From Rhynchopus euleeides (Eukaryota > Euglenozoa > Diplonemea > Diplonemida > Diplonemidae): a DNA stretch of 64,000 nt. The stretch spans positions 372,001 to 436,000 of the forward strand of contig OY723294.1 in the NCBI GenBank assembly GCA_963210315.1, in the 5' to 3' direction. Below are positions 1 through 10,884 of this stretch, one piece after another. The position numbers were made by a program, and so were the translations under genes. Position 1 is the first letter of the stretch; each line of letters opens with the position of its first letter. Below the pieces are notes generated by a model. It searched no databases. It was not told the DNA's origin and saw only the letters and a program-made list of their open reading frames with translations.

Positions 1-674
1 ACCGTGATTTGACCCCCCCTAGGGGGGGGGGGGGGCCACTGGGAGGGGGGTGGCTAAGTTTTTTGACACATAAGGAATTGCCCGGCTATTTTTTTTCTCC
101 TTACAGCCAGCAACACCCCATGGCATGGATTTTCTCTTGCCAGCCAAAGGGTCCACACATGGGCACCTTCATTCTTTCGTTGATATCTTCAAGGCGGCTG
201 CTGCAGACATCGTGGCTCCGCTCTACCTTAAGGAACCTTTTCCTTCCCTTTCCTCTTGCAGTCTTGCGGTGTAACTGCAAAAAAATCACTCTGAACTCAA
301 GCCTGTAACAGAGGACGGCAGCTTGGCGGTGTCACCACCACACCGAGAGCTCAATCGGGAAACAGGAAACAGATGGCTTCCCTGCTGCGCGACAGCAGCG
401 AGGGGGGGCTCGTGTGTGGCTGAACACCACCGGGGGAGGGGGGGGCAAAGAGGAGGAAGGCAGTTGACAGGCAGGGAGGGGGGTGGGGGGGGGGGGGGGG
501 GAGAAAGGCTGGGAGGAACAGAAAAGGGGGAGAGGCGACACGCGAGCTGATGGGCTAAGGAAGATCCTCTGGAGGAGACTTGTTGTGCAGCCAAAAAAAA
601 CCCCCCCCTCCCATACACCCTCCCTCCCCCCACGAAGGGATGTACATCCCCCCCCCCCCCCTCCGGGCAACTAT
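1..674. other. Gene-free stretch with homopolymer tracts
   Basis: I see no credible gene. The stretch is rich in G and C runs, for example near 480-501 and 648-662. The short open frames are low-complexity proline or glycine readings of these runs. It lies downstream of the phosphoesterase stop codon, so it probably holds that gene's 3' UTR and intergenic DNA. Confidence 0.6.
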
Positions 675-2627
675 TCAGGGGAGGAGCCGCTCTTGGGGGA
701 TCATCCCAGCTGCACGCGCGGAACACCGGCGCTCTGGCGACCCTTCTTCCTGTGGCGGTGGTGCAGGGTGTGTGTGGGTGCGATGGGGGATGGGGGATGG
801 CGGGTGTAAACAAAATCTGCACCCTCCTCCGCATCGTTGAAGTTGGCAGCAAAAAAAAAAAAGCGGTTGACAACAAACTGCCGGGGGGTGGGGGGCGGGG
901 GGACTGCCCAAAAAAATCGTTTCCCCGAGAGAGTTAATCAGACAAGGCAAGGCAGGGAAACACAGCTTGAGGGCGGCATACCATGCGAGGAACATCCCAA
1001 CAACTGCCGATGCCAACAGGATGAAGAACCACATTGTCGAGACACCCCCATCAGCCCGCTGGATCTTGAAGTTTGAGGGGAGCCTGAAGGTGCGCTTGCG
1101 CGTCTTCCGCTCCGACTTGGCCTTGGTTGCCGTGGAGGGGTCGAACACAGGGTCCTGCTCGTCGGGCTCGGTGTGAAGGTCGAAGTAGTTCCGCCCCAGG
1201 CCCGCGCGCATCAGGGTGCTGAAGGACTTCCCCTCGTCATCAGAGTAGCACACAAACACAGGCGACTTGCTCTGCAGGCTGCCCCGCGGGCGGAACGACA
1301 TCACAGGCCCGGTTGGAACGATCACGCTGGTCCCCATCACCGGCTGCTCCTGCCCCGCGGGGGTGCAGTCAGCAGAAGAGTAGGACAGGAACACCCTGTG
1401 GGTCTGGGCAAACTGGACCCCCTGCACCCACAGCGTGAGATTGCGGTTGACAGAGGGGCCCTCGCACAGCAGGCACGTCGTCGACACGACGTAAACAGGC
1501 CCCGTCTTGGCGGGCGGCGGCGCGGGTGCCGTCACCTGGAGGCGCTGGTTGTTCACCTTCAGGACATCCTCCTTCCCGGCGAGCTTCGTCACCACGGCGT
1601 TGGTCGGGGTGGGCGCGCTATCCTCTTCGACAGACTTCTCCTTTGTGGAGTCGGCCTCCTCTGTCAGGTACTTGAGCACCTCCTTCGGAGGGGGGAAGGA
1701 CTTGTCCTTCGGCTCCTCGGCAATGTTCTTCCACTGGAAGGGGTAGTCGTGCACGGTGGTGAACTCATGCACCAAGTTTTCGTGGAAGAACAGCATCCCC
1801 CACATGACGTTCCGCGTGAGCGCGATGTGCACAATCCCGTGGTAACCTACGTGGTACCCGATCCCAAAGGCCCAGAGGAAGTCCGTCTTGTCCTGATCGA
1901 TGCCTCTGTTCAGCATGGCACCCCGCGCAACAGCGCCAGTGCCAACAAAGGCAACACCCTCGCTCACGAGGGACTGCACCAGGTGATCGTGCCCGTTGAA
2001 CACGACCTGCACGCCGTACTTCTTTGCAACCTGCGCAATGCTGACCGGTGCAGGGACCCTCCTGTGCCTTCCACTGCTGATCCACGGGTAATGCGTGAAG
2101 AAGATCTTCCAACGCGCCTTCGACGCCTCCACCGTCTTGGTCAGCCAGCTCAGCTGGTTGTTGTCAAACGCGTGGGAGTCGATGGACCACACCTGCACCG
2201 TGAAGTTGAGATCCGTCTCAAACACCTTCGTGAAATACGTCTCCGGCCACACCCACTTGGTGTTCTTTTTGCTGTATGCGAGCTGCGGTCCATGCGAGTC
2301 GTGGTTCCCCCTGCAAAGGAACCAGGGCCCTCCGCTGTGCACGCCGCTCTTCGCCCAGAGGTTCTCAAATGATTCGCGCATGCCCTGCTCCGTGTTTCCG
2401 ACGTAGATGTTGTCGCCGGTGGAGATGGTGAACTGCGCGTCCATTTCTTGGGAGGTGCTGTGAAAGGCATTTGCACTCACCGTCTCCGCCTCCTGCCCAG
2501 CATCGTACCCGCCTGTGCCGAAGTCACCCAGCGCTGTGTAACGGAAGGAACGACCCGAGGAGAGCACCGCACAGAGGAGAAGCACCGCCCCAACCTTACA
2601 CCCCCGGCTCTGCGCAGGGCAATGCAT
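675..2627 (-). CDS. Purple acid phosphatase-like metallophosphoesterase, membrane anchored
   Basis: This is a calcineurin-like metallophosphoesterase of about 650 residues. The metal-binding motifs appear in family order: GDFG (residues 34-37), GDN (71-73), GNHD (107-110), a THYPW histidine (179) and GHDH (212-215). I chose the ATG at 2627 because it opens a signal peptide (hydrophobic residues 12-23). It also sits 7 nt after a run of nine C ending in AG, an ideal trans-splice acceptor. The catalytic domain ends near residue 300. A cysteine-containing domain I do not recognise follows (about 378-480), then a basic stretch and a transmembrane segment (531-553). The protein is therefore probably secretory or surface, with the enzyme outside the cytosol. 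The last 95 residues or so are low complexity and may not be real coding sequence. Purple acid phosphatases hydrolyse phosphomonoesters; the natural substrate is unknown. Confidence 0.85.
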   Translation of the reverse strand: MHCPAQSRGCKVGAVLLLCAVLSSGRSFRYTALGDFGTGGYDAGQEAETVSANAFHSTSQEMDAQFTISTGDNIYVGNTEQGMRESFENLWAKSGVHSGGPWFLCRGNHDSHGPQLAYSKKNTKWVWPETYFTKVFETDLNFTVQVWSIDSHAFDNNQLSWLTKTVEASKARWKIFFTHYPWISSGRHRRVPAPVSIAQVAKKYGVQVVFNGHDHLVQSLVSEGVAFVGTGAVARGAMLNRGIDQDKTDFLWAFGIGYHVGYHGIVHIALTRNVMWGMLFFHENLVHEFTTVHDYPFQWKNIAEEPKDKSFPPPKEVLKYLTEEADSTKEKSVEEDSAPTPTNAVVTKLAGKEDVLKVNNQRLQVTAPAPPPAKTGPVYVVSTTCLLCEGPSVNRNLTLWVQGVQFAQTHRVFLSYSSADCTPAGQEQPVMGTSVIVPTGPVMSFRPRGSLQSKSPVFVCYSDDEGKSFSTLMRAGLGRNYFDLHTEPDEQDPVFDPSTATKAKSERKTRKRTFRLPSNFKIQRADGGVSTMWFFILLASAVVGMFLAWYAALKLCFPALPCLINSLGETIFLGSPPAPHPPAVCCQPLFFFCCQLQRCGGGCRFCLHPPSPIPHRTHTHPAPPPQEEGSPERRCSARAAGMIPQERLLP

Positions 2628-2650
2628 CGCGGGGCTGGGGGGGGGAGAGG
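2628..2650 (-). promoter_or_regulatory. Candidate trans-splice acceptor of the phosphoesterase gene
   Basis: On the minus strand a pyrimidine tract with nine consecutive C ends in AG (plus-strand CT at 2635-2636), 7 nt before the chosen ATG. This is the clearest of the acceptor-like sites in the window and decides the start codon against the upstream in-frame ATG at 2708. Confidence 0.55.
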
Positions 2651-4887
2651 TGCGGTGAGGCAGTGGTAGGGGCAAAGGCAATAAGACGACAATACCCCCC
2701 TTCCCCACGCGCCCCCTCCGCCCCGCCCTCTGCCTACAGCTGGAAAGCTCTCCTTATGCTGCCTCTGTGTGTGGGGTGAGGGGGGTGCTGGGCTACGGGA
2801 GTGGTTACTCAATTCCCACAAAAAGAGCCACGTGTGTATCTGTGGTTGGGGTGGTGGTGGTGGTGGTGGTGGTGTCAGTGGCTGCGCGCTATCATCCCTG
2901 CTTCTGCAGCACAGTGCCAATGCGAGAGTGGGGGAAAAGGTGTGGGCTATGGGGCAGGGAGATACACTTCTTTCGCGTAGGAGCTATTACGAGTCAAACC
3001 CGGGCTCTCTTTACCTCTCTCTCTCTCTCTCTCTCTCAAGCACTGGACACTGTCCCGCTGGCGTGCTGCCCCCCCCCCCCCCCCCCCCCGAGGCTCCAGC
3101 CAACGCAAGCGTCAGCCAAAGGAGCAAACCTATATATATCTCTCTCTCTCTCTCTAGTGCCATATCCCATTCTCTCTGGCTCCCCCTCACCCCACCCCAC
3201 CCCGCCACACACTCATGAGACTCAGGCAGGAGGCGAGGAGCCGGAGCACCTGCCCGAGCCCCACGACACCTTTTGGTGACACAGCGTTGGTGGGTTGCAG
3301 CAGGAGCGTCGCCCAGGCCCAGACCCCCCGTCGGGGGTGCAGGCCTGGTGGCACCCTCCCCCCTGCTGACCGCAGGCAGGCTTCTCTTTTTCTTGAACGA
3401 TTGAACGATTTTTGGCCGTGCTCGTAGCATTCCCCGTTGAGGGGGTCGCTATTTCGTGTTCTCCTGGCCGCACGGAGGCATTGCCTTCTTCTTTCTGCCC
3501 TCCCCACTCCGCCAGAGTTGTTGTTTGGCTTCGGTGGATTCTAACAAAAAAAATAGCGCTTCCAAAGAAAAAACTAATAACCGGCACAGCAAACGCGGGC
3601 ACAGCAAACGCAGGCCCTTGTCTTACAGTTGAACATCACACGACTCGACCCTAACTGGGGGGGGGGGGGGGGGGGCTGGCCTACACAGGCAAGGTGTATG
3701 GAAAAAGGACACCCATGCAGGCCAAGAGGCTTCGCATTAGCGTGTGGTGAAAGGTAGTACCACCGTTCACGTTAGATTCTTTGGCAACGTGTGGGAGCAG
3801 GGCCCAGGCAACCCATGCCGCCGTGGATGATCTTTTTCGCGGGAGGAAAAAAATCAGCGATTGAGAGATGGGGGGGCCCAGGCCGCGCAGAGATGGCGGC
3901 AGTGAATAAGAAAGGGTGTGGTACATCACCACAACTCCCAGTTGGGGGTGGGGGGGGGGGGGGGGGTGGGGAGAGGGGGGGTGAAACCCAGTTGATCAGT
4001 TGCCACATCCTGTGTCACCGGTTGCTTCTTTTTCGTTCCCCCGCTTCACTCCACGTTGCTTTGGACAAGCGCGCTCGCCGCAGAGATATCTGCATCCGTG
4101 CATTTTTTTTGGCTTGAAAAGCAAAAGTGGGGTGTGTGATAGGGGCTGTGTGTGGGGGGAGGAAGGGGCCAATTTGGCACCGCCCGAAACAAACAGATAG
4201 AGCCACGCCACGATGTTGGTCAGTCACTAGTGAATTCGCCCCTCAACTCAATCCGCTTCCAACAGATTGCATGTGGAGGTCAGGGCTGGTCGCCCCGACC
4301 CTTTTGGTTGGGCAGATGAGCTGAGGGATGGTGCGAACCAAAAAAGGGTGACCAAAACAAACGACCAGCCAGCTCTGCCGTGCGCAAAGCGTGGAGACGA
4401 GGGAATCGCATCCACCTTTCCGCTGCACGCAGGCTCTATATTGCTGGCCAATCTGGTTCTATTTGACACGACGCTGGCGTGGCTCGTCCTGCGGGGATGC
4501 GCAACCCCCACAGCGTTTTTGGCTGTTTGGATGATCATGTTTCGAGCCGTGCAATCGCACCCCTTCTCCACCCACACCCCTTCCTATACCCTTTCCCCAC
4601 GAACACTGCCACCATCGCACCACCCCCGTTCCCCCCCTTTTTCTCACCGGGAAACTAAAGAAAACCATCGCACTCCGAGTTTCACCACCATTTTTTTTGC
4701 CAACACCCCTCCAACGCTCACAGGATCGCTGGATTCTCAAACCCTCGTGGAGTTCACCCTCACTCCTACACTCCAGAAGAGAATCCGCACATGCGATAAC
4801 AAAGAGAGGGGGTGAATTAGCGGGGGCGGAGGAGGCACAGTCAGGGTGATGCTGGGAGCAGATTCGACATGCCTACCCCCCCCCCCC
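2651..4887. other. Intergenic DNA with microsatellites and C/G runs
   Basis: I see no gene. The stretch has a GTG repeat near 2848-2872, CT repeats at about 3016-3040 and 3138-3156, and long C or G runs near 3070-3090, 3657-3676 and 3950-3967. Short open frames are fragmentary and low complexity. Confidence 0.6.
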
Positions 4888-4889
4888 TA

Positions 4890-6228
4890 GGGGTGGGTAT
4901 ACCCCTGTGAGAAAATGGGTATTTTCAGGACACGCTCTAAACACCTCTCAGCCCCTACCTGACACACGCACCGACCCCAAAGGGTGCCAGAATGATATCC
5001 TGAGGCCACCAACACCATTTGTGGGGCCTTATGGGGTGTTTTTTGGGGTTCCGGAAAATTTGCCCACCGGTGGTTCCTGGTGGTACCGTAGGCCCACCTC
5101 TGTTTGCTGGACACGCCCTTTTGCTGGCACAATACGGGTAGGCGTGGTGAAGGGGGTGTCGGAAATTGCCCGGACACGAGTTTCGACGATTGTGCCCCTG
5201 TCCCACTGATTTTTGCGCGAATTACATGCACGTATAGGCGTGCCTTGGCCTGTACAGGCCTGGATAGGCACAGATTGCCTGTCTGGATTGATCTCGATGT
5301 GCATATCCCGACAGGTATGGGCCTGTATGGTCTTGTTATCCTGCGTGGAGCCCTGCTGAAAAATCAGATGGCTGTCGGTATTCACAGCCAGTATATTTCA
5401 TTCACAGAGCACCCGAAGCTCGTCAATACGATTGCGCTTCAGGGCGCGCCTGTGCCTCGCCTGATGGGCAATTCGTCCATCACGCCCCTCAACAGAGCCA
5501 GGTGTCACAGGAATGACTTCCGTCGATTCGGGTGGTTTGCAAAAGCCTCCTCGTCATTTGCTTCGAATTCAGCAAATTTGTGCATAGTAACTCAGTTCAC
5601 CTGCTGCGTGTCTGTGCATTCCTGCTGTTGACAGTGCTGCAGTGTGCGCAGCCAGGCATTGGTTCCCATGCTGGCAGGCAGGTGTTTGGACTTTAAATTT
5701 CGTGAGGGTTTGGAGGCGTGCCTTGAGCCTATCGATATGATTGCGCCTCAGCTGCTAATATCTCACCAGGAGCGCCCAGTTCTCCGCGAAGATGAGTTTC
5801 AGAAGTGACTGAGTTCAACTGTGGCACAGTGCGGCGCTCAACACAGGCAGCATGTCGTCATGGAGATGAGTGTCGATTGCTATAGAATCTGGCATGCGGG
5901 AGTAGCCTCGTTCTACAGTCTGCGTGAGCTGGTTCCCGAGGGTGATATTTTCTTGGTAACAGGCTTGTGGGGTGGCACTAGCCATGTGAAGGGGTGTGAG
6001 TGAGTGTGCAGTGCCTATCCGGGGGGCACCGTAGGAACCACCGATGGGCAAATTTTTTAGAATGCCAAAATATCAGCACTGAGGTTGATCTGGTGGTGAA
6101 ATCTCCACCACAAAACACTTTTGGGACGATCTGGGCACATTGGCACCCTTTACATGGCTTTCTGAGGTACTTTTTGGTGTTCCCGAAAAAAGTTATTTTC
6201 TCACGCGTATAGGGGGTATACCCACCCC
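4890..6228. mobile_element. 1.34-kb inverted-repeat element with TA duplication
   Basis: Both ends read GGGGTGGGTATACCCC inward and are flanked by TA (4888-4889 and 6229-6230), inside a C-rich tract. Similarity continues about 200 bp inward on both sides, including a shared block beginning AAAATTTGCCCA and containing CGGTGGTTCC (left about 5055-5090, right about 6030-6056 reversed). The TA duplication suggests the Tc1/mariner/pogo superfamily. The interior holds an open frame at 5104-5631 (plus) that I do not recognise, so I treat the element as non-autonomous. Confidence 0.7.
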
Positions 6229-6230
6229 TA

Positions 6231-7492
6231 CCCCCCCCCCCCCCACCCCCCTCCACATGGACCTGCAGAAGGGAAGCCGCATGCAACTTCGCATTGCATA
6301 TTTCAGCGTCAGACTCTGCAAAGAATAACCAAGAAGGCTGTTGGGGCGGTACGTTTGTCGCTTGCCCGAAAGATGCCACCCCTCCCCCACCTCCCCGGCA
6401 TGGATCTGTGACAGGATCCTGAACGCTGCGTCGGTACGAATCTTGTTTCGTGCGAAAGAGATAAGGCGCTGTTTTGTACGCCAAAACCCGCGAAGAGAAA
6501 AAAAATAGCCAGCTTTTTTCTGCCAGAAGAAACATAGGAGGAAAGCCGTAAGGAGGGATCAAATGCCGTGAACGAGAGGCAAGAGAACAGAGAGGCAAAG
6601 ACGACTGCGACACCTGCACTAGATAAGCAACGCGAAGAGAAGGCAGGACGAGAGAGACTCGCCAGGGGAGGGGGGTAGTGGTAGTTGCGTAAAATGTGAG
6701 TAGTGAATGGACCCCTCAGCTGTGTGCTTGGAGGTTTTGACCTTCAGACGAGCATAGTCCCCACTGCTTGCGAGGGAGAGGGTGCGGGAGGGATGAGGGT
6801 TTCTCAGTGTCGGCAACCACCAACCGGCGTGCAAAGACGGCCAAGGTGGCCACGCACATAACTTTTCTGAAGGCATTACGCACCCATTTGTTGCCTTTTG
6901 CTGAACAAATATCCGAACCTGATCCGAAGAGAAGAGGAGATGGAGAGACGAAGAGACACAGAGACACAGAGAGGAACTCGGCTGAGGGAGAGTGGAGGCT
7001 ATAGCTGTCGAGAGTGAAGGCAAAGCAACTCTCCCAACACCCTCGAGCAAGGGGTGGGTGGTGGTGGGGCGTGTGTTACTTCTGCGCAGCGAGCGCATCC
7101 CTGTGCGATATGGGACTGCCACTTTTGCGAAGACAGCCCCCTGGCTGAAGTGGGGCGGAGCAGTGACTACGAGAAAAGCAAGGCGCAACAGTCAGCCTCC
7201 CTTCGCTCTTCACGAACCGGAGGGGGTGGAGGGGGGTGAGCACGTCCATCTTGATGGCCCATCTTCTGATCACAGACGTCGCCGTCATGCCTTGGGGTGT
7301 GTGCAGGGGCCCACCACAGACCGGAGCGGGCCGTGTGTCTCACAGTCCGGTGGGACGGGGTGTGTGCAAACAAACGCAACAAACAAGGGCCGCTGCCCCC
7401 CCCCCCCCCCCCACTGGCAGATGTGGCTTCAGAAGACTATCAATGACAACAGTACGATAGGAGCTGTAGGGAGGCAAACAGAAATAGTTATT
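6231..7492. other. Intergenic DNA, no gene seen
   Basis: No convincing gene is seen. The longest open frame (minus, 6619-7188, 189 residues) has unremarkable composition and no motif I recognise. A C run lies near 7396-7412. Confidence 0.5.
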
Positions 7493-7619
7493 AATTACAC
7501 GACACTAAAGTAGCCATTTTTTTACTCGAGTTTGGGATTTTTTTGCACGAGTCGCCGAAGGCGACGAGTGCAAAAAAACCCATACGAGAGTACAAAAATG
7601 GCTACTGTGGAGTGTAATT
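7493..7619. repeat. 127-bp near-perfect hairpin (snapback repeat)
   Basis: The sequence folds on itself around GTCGCC-GAA-GGCGAC (7551-7565). The arms run from AATTACAC (7493-7500) to GTGTAATT (7612-7619), with AGTAGCCAT and ATGGCTACT matching between and only small bulges. It resembles a foldback miniature transposon. No coding sequence fits. Confidence 0.75.
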
Positions 7620-8287
7620 CGTGATTTTATCTTACAACACCACAATTTGAGTTACTCCGCCCGGGTCGAGAATACCCCCCAGTCGAAAAAAACAGTGAAA
7701 ATCACTTTATAGGCAGTAGTGGTAACTAGGTGCTATTTGGCCTGGATGGGGGGTAGTGGGTCCCAGGGTGTGCCTCTGAGTGGAAAATAAGTTTCCTGCA
7801 CCCTGTGAACACCCTCTCAAAAAAAATCCCGGAGACGAATTTTTTTTACAGTCAAAAAAAGTAGGGGAGGAGTAGAAATAAGTGGGGGTGTAGGAGATTA
7901 ATAGGAGTAACGAAAATTTTGGTGGAGTAAGATAAAGGAATATATACGATGCCATGTGACACGGTCGCGTGCGTGAAATGCGGGAAAAAATCGGTGAAAA
8001 CTTCTTCTCACGTCGATGCACCCATGAGACCGTGTGAGTAAGGTGGAGAAAAATGCCACAGCCGGGCAACCGGATTCGGCATAGTTGGGGGTATGGAAAT
8101 TTAGTCATTCTTAGTCACTTTTAGGCGATTTACGCGCGGTTTTTCGGCTGGGGAAAAGAGAGTAAGATTTTCGAAAAAAATCGATTTTTTCGCAAAAAAT
8201 CGCATTGTGTCGTAGTCGCGCGTAGTCACCCGTAGTCGCCAGGTCGAGGTTCCCAGATTCCATACCCCCCCGGGGTACTGAATTACC
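7620..8287. other. Intergenic DNA, AT-richer, no gene seen
   Basis: No gene is supported. The stretch is richer in A and T runs than the coding regions. Short open frames have no recognisable motifs. Confidence 0.5.
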
Positions 8288-8430
8288 GATTTTTCGACAT
8301 GTCGAAAAAAAAAAATTTGGCCGGAAAAAAAAATTTTTTTTCGGCCGACTAAACCGAAAATCGGGCCCTCTGGGGTGCCACACCGATATTTTTCGGATTT
8401 TTTTCGGATTTTTTTTCGATTTTTTTTTCT
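8288..8430 (+). repeat. Dispersed 140-bp repeat, copy 1
   Basis: This copy begins at the palindrome TTTTCGACATGTCGAAAA, runs through A and T tracts with CGGCC and a block containing CTCTGGGGTGCCACACC, and ends in ATTTTTTTTCGAT-like runs. It matches 8885-9022 almost exactly in the same orientation. Confidence 0.8.
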
Positions 8431-8751
8431 TCTTTCGCGTATCCGTCAGGTGGACCACCGGGTGGGGAGAGATCCGGTGTGAGGCACTTGGGTCCGTCCA
8501 GGTGGGCAGGGGGAACCTGGGGGCGGGGGGCCTCAAAACCCGTCTACCAGTGCCGCTTCTAATCTCGTCGGTCTTGTCCCAACCACCACCAGCCAGCCCA
8601 GAACGCCCTGACGCTGCGACCTCGTCGATTTTTCCGTTTCGCCCATCCGCCCAACTCCGCCAACCCAACCAGCCCTACCCTTTCTCCCAGTCAGGGCGGT
8701 ACTCACACGAGCGGCAAAGCGCTGGGGGAGGGGGGGGGGGGGACATCAATA

Positions 8752-8808
8752 GGGGAGGGGAGGGGAGGGGAGGGGGGAGGAAGGGAGGGGAGGAAGGGGG
8801 GGGGGGGG
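8752..8808 (+). repeat. G-rich repeat (GGGGA units)
   Basis: A run of GGGGA and GGGG units with a short poly-G tract. It could form G-quadruplexes. No coding sequence fits. Confidence 0.7.
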
Positions 8809-8839
8809 TTATGTTGTTTCTAACCCAGACCATTTTTTT

Positions 8840-9051
8840 CGGTTGGGGTGGCCACCAGTCCAGGCTGCTGCCCCAGGGTGGCCGGATTTTCGACATGTCG
8901 AAAAAAAAAATTTTTGGCCGAAAAAAAATTTTTTTTTTCGGCCGACTAAACCGAAAATCGGGCCCTCTGGGGTGCCACACCGATATTTTTCGGATTTTTT
9001 TCGGATTTTTTTTCGATTTTTTTCGGTTGGGGTGGCCACCAGTCCAGGCTG
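8840..9051 (+). repeat. Dispersed repeat, copy 2, bracketed by 28-bp direct repeats
   Basis: The second copy of the 140-bp repeat (8885-9022) sits between two identical 28-bp direct repeats at 8840-8867 and 9024-9051 that start CGGTTGGGGTGGCCACC. The arrangement suggests a local duplication or an insertion with a duplicated flank. Confidence 0.7.
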
Positions 9052-10247
9052 GCTCGCCTCCTCTCTCCCACACCTCTTCGTCCTCTTTCATGACGCGTCA
9101 CCCTGCCTCCACGCTCTGACTTCTGTGACCCGCATGCCGCGTTGAGAGCAAGTCTTTCGTGTGCTGTCACCGAGACCAGGCCACTATCTGCTCTCAGGTT
9201 GGTAGCAATGGCCTTTTACCTTATGTCAAGCCCACGTGACAAAGACTCGTGCAGCTGAGGTCCTGGCTGGTCTGTCCTGTTGTCTGGGATCCTGTTCCCC
9301 CCCGCACCCCCCCTTCCCACACATGTCTGGTGCGTCGGTCGCGGGTTTGTGGCGCATCGGTCCTTTGGCCTGCCGGGCCTCCCCCCCGCACCCCCCCTCC
9401 ACACGCGAACCGGTCCCCCTTTTTCAATTGCGACCCGGTTCCCGTGTTGTGTTGCGGCCCTCCCCGCCTCGCCTCCGACAGACTCTCCCCACAGTTGACG
9501 ACGTGGGCAAACGGCGCCGACATCCTCTCATCACTTACCGTATTCTCATCAGGACGGTCGGTTTCCCTGACGCCACGACCACCAATGTGCTCCGATGCTT
9601 TTTGAAGGAGGTAGTTCATCCCCGACTCAGGCGTTTGCGGGAATGAGCTCGCCCACTTCTCCTGGAGGAGTACGCACCACCCGGTCGTGGCGCACCCGCA
9701 CCCGCTGCACACCGCACATGACGAGTTGCGGTAGCAGCCGTACCCCACACAGGTTCGAGTGGTTTGCCATGGTCCTGCTCACGACGACCTGCAGGTCACC
9801 CGTTCCTGTCGTGCACGTGCAGGCAGTGCCAGGAGGTGGTGGCCTCGTCAATCTGGCAGGGTTTGAGTTTACCGGGGCGAGGCACTCCACTCTGGGTCTG
9901 CTGTTTGTGATGTAACAAGCAGGTCTGGCGGGGTGTTCAGGGTTCGGAGTGGCCCTCCTCGTTGGCATCCGTGCAGCAGCGCTATCGCGTCCCGGAATGC
10001 CCCGTGTCACACCGGTGGGAACAGGGGCCAGCACCGCCATCTCGAGGAGGACCCGGGCCGTTCTTTGGATTCTTCACAGTCGCAGCCTCCGGCTTGTCGT
10101 TGTCCGTCAGCGTAGCGCCCACCCAGCCTGCAGAGATCTTGCACCGTCTTCAACAGCAATTTTTGACCCGACAATTTTTGGGGCATTTTTTCACCAAAAA
10201 AAAATCACTCTGCGCGCCAAGTCGAAGACTTGTTTGGGGACTTTTGG
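9052..10247. other. Intergenic DNA, no gene recognised
   Basis: Several overlapping open frames of 100-175 residues occur on both strands (for example minus 9221-9748). None shows a recognisable domain, and their overlap on both strands argues against coding. Confidence 0.45.
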
Positions 10248-10252
10248 TGTCC

Positions 10253-10884
10253 TGGGGTAATCAGGCTGGGGGAAAAAACAACAAATCACAACGAATCACA
10301 CCCGATCACAACAAATCACAACGCCAAATGTTGTGATTTGTTGTGATTTGTTGCGATTTGTTGTGACCAGTTGTGATTTGTTGCGACCAGTTGTGACGAC
10401 TTGTGACCCTTTTGTGATGAGTTGTGATGAGTTGTGATGAGGTGTGAGCAACCTAACAGGGGAGGTGAAGAGGGCACGGGTCTTAGCCTGATGACACACT
10501 GCAACCTCAAGGTGACTGGCGACACCTCTCCCACAGTCTGCGGCGACTCTGCCGTGGCGACAAGGCTTCCTGTCATGGGAGATCGCTGCGTGGATCAACG
10601 TGGCACCACCCGTGTGCTCGGCAGGTTGTTTCGGCACCTGTTTTCTCCGTGTCATGCTTTTCGTGAGCGTGTCAGGGATGTTGGCACACGCTGGGGAGGG
10701 TTCACATGATGACATAACATATATCAGAAGCACACACCCACGTGGCGCTGTCCTTGGCAGGACTTTGAAAGTGCCGCCTTGATATCCTTGTTGGATAGAA
10801 CCCTCATATCACACCCTCAATCAGCTGACGATCGGGTGTGATTTGTTGTGATTTGTTGTTTTTTTCCCCAGCCTGATTACCCCA
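10253..10884. mobile_element. 632-bp miniature inverted-repeat element, TGTCC duplication
   Basis: Terminal inverted repeats begin TGGGGTAATCAGGCTGGGG and continue about 50 bp, including ACAACAAATCACAAC. The element is flanked by the 5-bp direct repeat TGTCC (10248-10252 and 10885-10889). Near the left end is a tandem run of TTGTGATTTG-like units (about 10329-10445). No transposase frame is present, so it is non-autonomous. Confidence 0.85.

Noticed and set aside
1173-2372. 399-codon plus-strand open frame
   Set aside because: It is the antisense shadow of the phosphoesterase gene; GC-rich codon bias opens the opposite strand.
4205-4225. Cloning-vector-like TCACTAGTGAATTCGC
   Set aside because: The 16-base match to a common polylinker is not followed by further vector sequence on either side, so I treat it as chance. 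A vector screen would settle it.
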